From Candidatus Susulua stagnicola (GTDB lineage Bacteria > Omnitrophota > Gorgyraeia > Duberdicusellales > 4484-171), in NCBI GenBank assembly GCA_030765735.1, contig JAVCBZ010000050.1:1-5026 (forward strand): a DNA stretch of 5,026 nt. The letters run 5' to 3'. The notes below the pieces were generated by a model. The model was not told the DNA's origin. It made no database searches and worked only from the letters and a program-made list of their open reading frames with translations. The stretch's first letter is position 1. Every line of letters starts with the position of its first letter. This document shows, in pieces, positions 1 through 5,026 of the stretch. A program made the position numbers and the translations under genes.

Positions 1-626
1 AAATATTGTTCTAATTTACAAGGCCCATTCCAAAGAGTAGACATCTTGGCATCAAGATAACTACAATGCCCATTATTAAAATAAATCTTTACTGTAGAAA
101 CAGGAACTAAATTTTTCTTCAAAGGCCCTAAGTCTATCTTGGGTTTATACTGAGATAATTGATAGGAAAAATAATCTACCTTACGGGCTGGAAAATGGCC
201 TAGCCCAGCTAATCTCAAGAAGCCTTCTCTCTTGACACTATCTCTTGGCCTCTGATTAATCAGTGATGAAAAACTAAATAAAACAATTAGTTGTCTGACC
301 AACTTTTTATTTATTTTAGGAAAATATTCTTTTAATTCCTTAGTTAAATAGTCGAATATGCCTATCTGATAATCCATGCAGTGGAGAAGAAATAACCCAC
401 AATGAGAAAGACCTTTACCTTTATAGATAAGCAAAGATTTCTTGCGGCCCTTTTTTTCTTTTAAACCAGAAGAAACAATAATTTTACTAATTACACTTTT
501 AGAAATAATAATCTTATGTTTCTTCTTAAGCAATTCTGACAAAGGCCTAACCCCTAAATGCGGAGCCCGCCTTCTTTCTTGAAGAACTATTTTCCTTAAA
601 GTAGAGTCTATCTTTTTCTTTGGCAT
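1..626 (-). CDS. Uncharacterised HTH-containing protein, possibly transposase-like; 3' end cut by window edge
   Basis: An uninterrupted frame of 208 codons starts at ATG (626-624) and runs off the left edge without a stop, so the C-terminus is missing. I do not recognise the protein with certainty. The first ~60 residues are very basic and contain a likely helix-turn-helix. It comprises RPLSELLKK (27-35), then IIISKSVISKIIVSSGL (39-55) and GRKK (60-63), and resembles the DNA-binding start of Tc1/IS630-like or integrase-type transposases. A mixed alpha/beta region follows, with MDYQIGIFDYL (84-94), FPARKVDYFSYQLS (145-158) and YLDAKMSTLW (190-199). It begins 14 bp after the fic-like gene's stop on the same strand, so co-transcription is likely. 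No strong ribosome binding site precedes the ATG; a TTG (637-635) two codons before CCT is a less likely alternative start. GGCC occurs six times here, against about five in the rest of the window. The open frame is directly seen; the transposase link is inference. Confidence 0.72.
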   Translation of the reverse strand, partial: MPKKKIDSTLRKIVLQERRRAPHLGVRPLSELLKKKHKIIISKSVISKIIVSSGLKEKKGRKKSLLIYKGKGLSHCGLFLLHCMDYQIGIFDYLTKELKEYFPKINKKLVRQLIVLFSFSSLINQRPRDSVKREGFLRLAGLGHFPARKVDYFSYQLSQYKPKIDLGPLKKNLVPVSTVKIYFNNGHCSYLDAKMSTLWNGPCKLEQY

Positions 627-640
627 CTTTATCTTAGGAT

Positions 641-1558
641 TCAAGTTTCTTTAAAATTATCAGCTCTTAAGAGCTGATAACCTCTTACCAGGCCTTGATA
701 AATCATTTCTATTATATTCTCATAATTCCCCAAATCAGCCTTACCTAAAGCCAGATAGTACTTTTTTCGATCATCAACTCTAATAATAACCGGAGCAAAA
801 CCTTTACTTAAACTTTGAGTTATTGCAATCAATCTTCCTACCCTACCATTGCCATCAAAGAATGGATGGATAGCTTCAAACTGATAATGATCGTGAGCAA
901 TCTTGTTAACTACATCCTTTTGATAAGAATTAATATTCTTAATAAATTCATTCATTCTACTCGGCAAATCACTAGCTAAAGGAAGAGGTTTCATTACATC
1001 AGGCAAATTAACTCCTCCAGTTCTATATTCTCCTGGCAACTGATCGTTGAACTTGTGCATTATTATTTTATGTAAATTTAAAATATACTCCTGATTAATC
1101 TTAAAATCAGACTTAACATTATCTAATAAAAATTCTAAAGCCTTCTTATGATTTACCGCCTCTAAGGCATCAGATGCTTCCTTATCTCTTATTCTTCCCC
1201 CTCCAAAAGACATTTCTACCTCTTTTAAGGTCATATGATTTCCTTCTATAGCATTAGAATGATAGGTTAAATCTAGAACAAACCTATCTCTTATCGCTTT
1301 ATTTGTTTTCAATATTTTAATTGGATCTTCTGCTTCTTGACGTAATTGTAAAACTATATCTTTCAAGTCTACATACTGTTTGAATAATTGATTAATTTCG
1401 CGAAGTTTGGTGCGATGAGGTAAAACACCCTTGTCTATCCAGCGATAAACAGTTTTATAACTTACTTCTAAGCGGCGAGCAAGACCAGAGCGTGAAATGC
1501 CTATAGCTTGAATAATTTTGTCTATTTTCTCTTTATAATCTAAACGCTGCTTTTTCAT
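641..1558 (-). CDS. Fic family protein with N-terminal helix-turn-helix (HTH-Fic)
   Basis: A 305-residue protein, ATG at 1558 and TGA at 643-641. Fic enzymes usually transfer AMP, or another nucleotide-derived group, from a nucleotide onto a hydroxyl side chain of a target protein; no substrate can be read from the sequence. The catalytic motif HPFFDGNGRVGR (231-242) is complete, with His231, the GNGR anion-binding loop and Arg242. Upstream, SNAIEGN (101-107) matches the inhibitory motif (S/T)xxxE(G/N), with Glu105 expected to pair with the second motif Arg. Its position before the Fic core indicates a class II, self-inhibited Fic protein. GEYRTGGV (176-183) fits the substrate-binding flap region. 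Residues 11-42 form an HTH, with ISRSGLARRLEVSYKTVYRW at 21-40, pointing to DNA binding. The gene has its own promoter with repeated operator-like sites, which suggests autoregulation. The ribosome binding site is weak (AAAGAA too far upstream). Family assignment is firm; target and DNA-binding role are inferred. Confidence 0.94.
   Translation of the reverse strand: MKKQRLDYKEKIDKIIQAIGISRSGLARRLEVSYKTVYRWIDKGVLPHRTKLREINQLFKQYVDLKDIVLQLRQEAEDPIKILKTNKAIRDRFVLDLTYHSNAIEGNHMTLKEVEMSFGGGRIRDKEASDALEAVNHKKALEFLLDNVKSDFKINQEYILNLHKIIMHKFNDQLPGEYRTGGVNLPDVMKPLPLASDLPSRMNEFIKNINSYQKDVVNKIAHDHYQFEAIHPFFDGNGRVGRLIAITQSLSKGFAPVIIRVDDRKKYYLALGKADLGNYENIIEMIYQGLVRGYQLLRADNFKET
657..680. repeat. Perfect 24-bp palindrome in the last codons of the HTH-Fic gene
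   Basis: The half-site TTATCAGCTCTT is followed immediately by its exact reverse complement, giving 24 bp of perfect symmetry that ends at both flanks (A at 656, C at 681). In minus-strand RNA it can fold into a ten-pair stem with a TTAA loop, followed by only four Ts (656-653). That makes it at best a weak intrinsic terminator or attenuator between the Fic gene and the gene that follows. It encodes residues around YQLLRADN near the C-terminus. It could also be a protein-binding site or an old junction of a mobile segment. The symmetry is seen; every function is inference. Confidence 0.8.
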
Positions 1559-1597
1559 TTTATAAGCTATTCTTTGTTAAGTTTAAATATTAAATAC

Positions 1598-1613
1598 TAG
1601 GGCATATGTCCTA
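1598..1613 (-). promoter_or_regulatory. Operator-like near-palindrome, site 2 (downstream of the expected start of transcription)
   Basis: On the minus strand the site reads TAGGACATATGCCCTA. It is symmetric at seven of eight base pairs around the central CATATG, the usual form of a dimeric HTH-protein binding site. It shares TAGGACATATG exactly with site 1, 35 bp away in the same orientation. It would lie about 10 to 26 bases into the Fic transcript, in the 5' untranslated region, where bound protein could block clearance. Regulator identity is inferred; the HTH-Fic protein is the obvious candidate. Confidence 0.55.
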
Positions 1614-1630
1614 CTTAATCATTATACAGC

Positions 1631-1658
1631 ACTATACCATATGTCCTATTGCTGTCAA
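1631..1658 (-). promoter_or_regulatory. Sigma-70-type promoter of the HTH-Fic gene
   Basis: Minus strand: a consensus -35 box TTGACA (1658-1653), a 16-bp spacer, and a near-consensus -10 box TATAGT (1636-1631). Transcription would start near 1624, giving a leader of roughly 65 bases before the ATG at 1558. The spacer contains one copy of the repeated element TAGGACATATG, so binding there would exclude RNA polymerase. A perfect TATAAT lies further downstream (1626-1621) but has no suitable -35 at the right distance. Confidence 0.68.
1633..1648 (-). promoter_or_regulatory. Operator-like half-site, site 1 (between -35 and -10)
   Basis: Minus strand TAGGACATATGGTATA. The left half and centre (TAGGACATATG, 1648-1638) are identical to site 2, while the right half has diverged because it overlaps the -10 region. 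Both sites keep the same orientation and their centres are 35 bp apart. Position inside the promoter spacer strongly suggests a repressor site. A weaker look-alike, GGCTATATGG, lies upstream at about 1687-1678. Function is inferred from position and repetition only. Confidence 0.55.
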
Positions 1659-1674
1659 GAGTTATACCCCTTAA

Positions 1675-1690
1675 ATAGCCATATAGCCAT
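1675..1690. repeat. Tandem 8-bp repeat (ATAGCCAT x2) upstream of the Fic promoter
   Basis: ATAGCCAT occurs twice head to tail, beginning 17 bp upstream of the -35 box. It may be an activator or UP-type contact region, or simple slippage. On the minus strand it contains GGCTATATGG, which loosely resembles the operator-like element. No function can be shown. Confidence 0.5.
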
Positions 1691-1753
1691 ACAAAGCTTA
1701 ACTTTTTATGTTTTAACTAAAACTTATGAATTAAAGATTACGGGTCGGTAAGA

Positions 1754-2815
1754 TTAATCGGAAAAGGTTTTTTGGTCAATAATGCCCAATTTCTGAAATT
1801 CAGCAAAAAACTTAGGATACATTCTCATAACTGATGAAAATTTACCGATTATTTTGCCTTCAGGGGTCTTTCCCTGGCTTTTAAAGGTAAATAAATCCTG
1901 AATAACGATTTCACCTCGTTCTATCCCCCTAACCTCACTAATATGAGTTATGCGGCGAGAACCATCAAGGAGTCTCTCTTGTTGAACTACTATATTTATA
2001 GTATTAGTAACTAATTTTCTTATCTCTTCAATTGGCAACTTTATACCTGAAGAAAGTATCAAGGTTTCCAAACGACTAAGTACTTCTTGAGGAGAATTGC
2101 CATGGATTACCGCTAAGGTGCCTCTATGCCCGGTAGACATAGCTTTAATCATGTCTAAAGCTTCTGGCCCTCGAACTTCACCAATGATTATTCTATCCGG
2201 ACGCATCCGCAGCGAATTCCTTATTAAATCACCTAAAGTTACCTCACCCTTACCATCTTCATCAACAGACCTTGTTTCCAATGAAACCATATTTCCATGA
2301 TTTAATTGAAGCTCAGCAGTATCTTCAATAAGAACTATTCTTTCTTCCTCCGGTATATGAAGCGAGAGCATCTCCATAGTAGTAGTTTTTCCAGCACCAG
2401 TCCCACCAGAGAAAAGCATACTTACTCCACCTTTTATACAAGCAATTAAAAAGTCGGCCATCTTCTTACTAATTGTATCCTTAGCTATTAAATCATCTAA
2501 ACTCTTTATCTCCTGAGAAAATTTTCTTATTGTGATCGCTGTGCCCAGACGAGATAGGGGTTCAATAATAACATTAACCCTTGAACCATCTTCTAAACAA
2601 ATATCAACATAAGGAGCGTGAGCCGATACATTCTTACTACTATCCTTAAAAATATCATCAACGACTTCCTTCATTTCTTCAGGGCTAAAGATTATATCCA
2701 GATTCCTTTTTCTTCCTTCCACTTCAACAAAGGTAGCCTTAGATCCATTTATCATAATCTCAGTAATGGTTGGGTCAGCTAATAGCTTTTTAATTTTCTC
2801 TACACCTTTAGTCAT
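1754..2815 (-). CDS. cpaF: Second CpaF/TadA-family secretion ATPase, short form lacking the N-terminal helical domain
   Basis: A 353-residue type II/IV secretion-type ATPase of the CpaF (TadA) subfamily, a cytoplasmic hexameric motor that powers assembly or retraction of Tad/Flp pili at the inner membrane. Motifs in order: ITEIMING (17-24) of the N-terminal sensor-like domain, APYVDICLEDGSRVN (67-81), Walker A GGTGAGKT (137-144), Asp box RIVLIEDTAEL (159-169), Walker B RPDRIIIGEVRG (205-216) with Glu213, and His box TGHRGTLAVIHGN (228-240) with His230 and His238. All look catalytically intact. It starts directly at the LLADPTITEIM segment, so it lacks the ~80-residue helical region of the fused upstream copy, and it also lacks that copy's GLGRR-like GRRID arginines (SSKNVSA instead). 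ATG at 2815 is supported by AAAGGA eight bases upstream. Stop is TAA. The gene lies 58 bp downstream of the fusion gene, probably in one operon. Extension, retraction or accessory role is not decidable. Confidence 0.93.
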   Translation of the reverse strand: MTKGVEKIKKLLADPTITEIMINGSKATFVEVEGRKRNLDIIFSPEEMKEVVDDIFKDSSKNVSAHAPYVDICLEDGSRVNVIIEPLSRLGTAITIRKFSQEIKSLDDLIAKDTISKKMADFLIACIKGGVSMLFSGGTGAGKTTTMEMLSLHIPEEERIVLIEDTAELQLNHGNMVSLETRSVDEDGKGEVTLGDLIRNSLRMRPDRIIIGEVRGPEALDMIKAMSTGHRGTLAVIHGNSPQEVLSRLETLILSSGIKLPIEEIRKLVTNTINIVVQQERLLDGSRRITHISEVRGIERGEIVIQDLFTFKSQGKTPEGKIIGKFSSVMRMYPKFFAEFQKLGIIDQKTFSD

Positions 2816-2823
2816 AATATTAA

Positions 2824-2829
2824 TCCTTT
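2824..2829 (-). promoter_or_regulatory. Ribosome binding site of the short cpaF paralog
   Basis: AAAGGA on the minus strand, eight bases before the ATG at 2815. It fixes the short start and argues against the protein having lost its N-terminal domain through a mis-called start: no in-frame coding sequence for the missing helices lies between this gene and the stop of the gene upstream. Confidence 0.7.
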
Positions 2830-2873
2830 GATTGGTTTTACTAACTTAAATAATAAGAAATGAAATCGAATCA

Positions 2874-5026
2874 TTAATCTTTGGGAACAAAAATTTCTCT
2901 AGATAAATCTATACCTCTAGACCGAATTTCTTCATAAAAAGAAGGAATGTAACCCGAAGGAACAAACTCTCCCAAAACTCCTCCCTCATCATCGACACCA
3001 GTTTGACGAAAGTTGAAAATATCTTTAAGATTTATATGCATATCATCAAGCATGCCAGCAACTTCTGTAATTTGGGTTATTTTACGCGAACCGTCAGAAA
3101 GACGAGCAATATGCACTATTAAATCTATGGCTGATGAAATCATTTCCCGTATTGATCGAATTGGAAGTTCTACTCCACTCATTAAAATCATACTATCTAG
3201 TCTTATTAAAACATCCTGAGTAGAATTAGCATGAATAGTAGACATACTACCATCATGGCCAGTATTCATTGCCTGAAGTACATCTAAAGCTTCTCCACCG
3301 CGCGATTCACCAACGATTATTCTATCCGGACGCATACGTAAGGTATTGCGAAATAAATCTTTTATCCCAACTTCGCCTCTACCTTCTATATTTGGCGGAC
3401 GACTCTCTAATCTTATCCAATGAGCTTGATTTAACTTTAATTCTGCTGAATCCTCAATAGTAACTATCCGTTCATCTTCAGGAATATAAGAAGAAATAAT
3501 ATTAAGTAAGGTTGTCTTCCCTGATCCAGTACCACCAGAAACTATTATATTCTTCCGAGATTTTACTGCAGCATCTATAAGCTTAGCCATGTCCGGAGTC
3601 AAACTTCCAAATTTTCTGATTAAATCATCTACAGTAAGTCGTTTACGAGAAAATTTTCTAATAGTTAAGTTAGGTCCAGTTAAAGAAAGCGGTGGAATCA
3701 CAGCATTAACTCGAGATCCATCAGGAAGCCTAGCATCAACATAAGGGACTGATTCATCAATTCTACGACCTAAGGGAGCAAGAATCCGCTCAATTACCAC
3801 TCTTACTTGCTCATTAGTAGTAAACTTCTTACTAGTTAAGATTAGCTTACCTCTTTTCTCTATATATATTTGATCTTTATTGTTTACCATTATTTCAGTA
3901 ATTGAAGAATCTCCCAATAGATCCTCTAAAGGCCCAAAACCTAAAGCTTCGTCGATAATCTCCTTGGTCACTTTTTTTCTAATCTCTAATGCAGAAATAA
4001 ATCCTCCAGCTTCTTTACTAATGATATTAGATACTATTCTTTCAGCTTTCATTCTTAATTCTTCTGCTTTAGCAACATCCATAGTAAATGATTCAACTGA
4101 CATTCTTTTTAAATCCAGCTCATCAATGAGTTTCTGATGAACTCTTCTCTTAAACATTATTATCTGATCTTCTTCTTCGCCTAGATTGCTTCTCTTTGCT
4201 TTTTCAACAACTCCGATTTTCTGTAAAAATATTTCTCCAGCATCCTTAGGCTCTTCCTTAGCAACTCTTATGTCAGCAAGAATTTTATGTTCTATATATA
4301 GACTTTTTTTCTCGATAAGAAAATCAGCCAATTTATCAAGAGCAATAGCTGCTTTAGAGTTAGGATTATCAGCTACAACTGGAATACCTCTGTTAACAGC
4401 CAAGCCAATAGTTTTACCATCTGAAGGTATTAAAGCCACAACTTCTGAAGGTAAAAGAACTTTTATTTCTTGCCAACTTATTGACCCCTTACTCTCGGCA
4501 CGATTCATAATTATCTTAATCATCTTTAAAGGGAAGCCTAAACTCTGCAAAGTATCAAGAACCCACTCAGTTTGATAAACTGATAGAATATCAGGAGTAA
4601 GAACTAGAAAAATAAGGTTGGAAGAATCAAGAGTAGCAATAAGTTCATTGCTCATATTACTACCAGCATCAATAATAATATAATCAAAATCTTGATAAAC
4701 AATAGAAATAAACTCTTTTATTCCTTCGACTGTTATATGAGATCTTTGAGACATTTTAAAAATAGAAGGAAGGAAATAAAGATTAGTTTTATATCTGCCT
4801 AAATAATTACTGATACTTCTCTTTTTAGTTTTGAATTCTTCCAAATGATTAATAAAATTAAATAAGCAATATTTACTTTCAACTCCTAAAAGCTTAGAGG
4901 TTGCTTGAGGAGCTCCTAAATCTAGGTCAAGATGAAATACTTTTTTCTTCTTTAAGGAAAGACTAACGGCTAGATTTAACGAAAGAAGAGTTTTACCAAC
5001 CCCTCCTTTAGTACTAAAAAAAGAAA
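2874..5026 (-). CDS. cpaF: CpaE/TadZ (MinD-like ATPase)-CpaF/TadA fusion, Tad/Flp pilus motor; 5' end beyond window edge
   Basis: 716 codons are visible; the start lies off the right edge and the gene ends in tandem stops TAA TGA. Numbering from the first complete codon (5024): residues 1-12 are SFFSTKGGVGKT, the deviant Walker A of MinD/ParA ATPases. LDLDLGAP (32-39) is the switch I region and DYIIIDAG (114-121) is Walker B. A CpaE-like NRA (174-176) and NRGIPVVADNPNSKAA (211-226) follow. A charged linker spans about 240-289. From FKRRVHQKLIDELDL (291-305) the protein is a full CpaF: GFGPLEDLL (362-370), GRRIDESVPYVDARLPDGSR (419-438), Walker A GGTGSGKT (497-504), Asp box TIEDSAEL (522-529), Walker B RPDRIIVGESRG (565-576) and His box TGHDGSMSTIHAN (588-600). 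CpaE/TadZ helps place the pilus machine at the pole or membrane; CpaF supplies ATP-driven force. They are normally separate, adjacent genes. Residue 61 is an in-frame TTG (4844); starting there would lose the first nucleotide-binding motif and is wrong. Confidence 0.93.
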   Translation of the reverse strand, partial: SFFSTKGGVGKTLLSLNLAVSLSLKKKKVFHLDLDLGAPQATSKLLGVESKYCLFNFINHLEEFKTKKRSISNYLGRYKTNLYFLPSIFKMSQRSHITVEGIKEFISIVYQDFDYIIIDAGSNMSNELIATLDSSNLIFLVLTPDILSVYQTEWVLDTLQSLGFPLKMIKIIMNRAESKGSISWQEIKVLLPSEVVALIPSDGKTIGLAVNRGIPVVADNPNSKAAIALDKLADFLIEKKSLYIEHKILADIRVAKEEPKDAGEIFLQKIGVVEKAKRSNLGEEEDQIIMFKRRVHQKLIDELDLKRMSVESFTMDVAKAEELRMKAERIVSNIISKEAGGFISALEIRKKVTKEIIDEALGFGPLEDLLGDSSITEIMVNNKDQIYIEKRGKLILTSKKFTTNEQVRVVIERILAPLGRRIDESVPYVDARLPDGSRVNAVIPPLSLTGPNLTIRKFSRKRLTVDDLIRKFGSLTPDMAKLIDAAVKSRKNIIVSGGTGSGKTTLLNIISSYIPEDERIVTIEDSAELKLNQAHWIRLESRPPNIEGRGEVGIKDLFRNTLRMRPDRIIVGESRGGEALDVLQAMNTGHDGSMSTIHANSTQDVLIRLDSMILMSGVELPIRSIREMISSAIDLIVHIARLSDGSRKITQITEVAGMLDDMHINLKDIFNFRQTGVDDEGGVLGEFVPSGYIPSFYEEIRSRGIDLSREIFVPKD

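Noticed and set aside
1..1558. A classical Fic toxin-antitoxin pair (FicT/FicA)
   Set aside because: The inhibitory motif is inside the Fic protein itself, so no separate antitoxin is needed, and the neighbouring gene does not look like a small FicA-type antitoxin.
1621..1626. Perfect TATAAT (minus strand) as the -10 box of the Fic gene
   Set aside because: It is 26 bp from the TTGACA box, too far for a sigma-70 promoter; the sequence at the correct distance is ATAGGA, and no extended -10 TGn is present. TATAGT at 1636-1631 fits better.
1710..1723. GTTTTAACTAAAAC as a terminator after the short cpaF
   Set aside because: The arms are only A/T-rich and enclose a 2-base centre, so no stable hairpin forms and no clear T run follows on the minus strand.
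2097..2300. Plus-strand open frame inside the short cpaF gene
   Set aside because: It is the antisense shadow of the Walker B/Asp-box region; the protein has no recognisable domain, and the minus-strand product has all expected motifs.
2816..2873. A separate promoter between the fusion gene and the short cpaF
   Set aside because: The 58-bp gap is AT-rich but has no convincing -35/-10 pair; read-through from the upstream gene is simpler.
4155..4307. A possible frameshift or missed stop joining two separate genes at the CpaE-CpaF junction
   Set aside because: The frame is uninterrupted and the linker reads as ordinary charged protein; there is no leftover stop, start with ribosome binding site, or overlap pattern at the join.
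3013..4575. Several plus-strand open frames (3013-3219, 3269-3460, 3880-4137, 4186-4575)
   Set aside because: All lie opposite the fused CpaE-CpaF gene, have no visible ribosome binding sites or family motifs, and show Ser/Ile/Leu-rich composition typical of antisense reading of an AT-rich gene.

Overview
The window is an AT-rich bacterial segment. Every gene I can support lies on the minus strand, so transcription runs from right to left. It joins one end of a Tad/Flp-type pilus (type IVc pilus) motor locus to a small accessory unit built around a Fic-domain protein. The low GC, the A/T-rich codon choice and a Tad locus with a fused CpaE-CpaF motor would fit an anaerobic or candidate-phylum bacterium (Omnitrophota-like lineages come to mind). 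No taxonomic marker is present, so this placement is a guess.

Right part (2874-5026, minus). One continuous reading frame enters from beyond the right edge. It encodes a MinD/ParA-type ATPase (CpaE/TadZ-like) fused through a charged linker to a complete CpaF/TadA secretion ATPase. The frame runs open to the window edge, and the first visible codons carry the deviant Walker A motif KGGVGKT. A start placed at the internal TTG (4844) would remove that motif.

Middle (1754-2815, minus). A second, shorter CpaF-family ATPase follows after 58 bp, preceded by a good ribosome binding site. It keeps the Walker A, Asp-box, Walker B and His-box motifs but lacks the N-terminal helical domain of the fused copy. 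The two motor proteins are probably co-transcribed and drive the same pilus machine. tadB/tadC platform genes do not follow them in this window.

Intergenic 1559-1753. This stretch holds a clear promoter for the downstream gene (TTGACA, 16 bp, TATAGT on the minus strand). Two copies of an 11-bp element, TAGGACATATG, lie exactly 35 bp apart. One copy sits between the -35 and -10 boxes and the other just past the expected transcription start, which is the layout of a repressor-controlled promoter.

Left part (1-1558, minus). The first gene is an HTH-Fic protein with an intact Fic catalytic motif and an intact auto-inhibitory motif. A perfect 24-bp palindrome lies in its last codons. Fourteen bases later a second open frame begins, which has a transposase-like HTH start and runs off the left edge. 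The likely picture is a self-regulated Fic unit, possibly an acquired module, next to the pilus motor genes.
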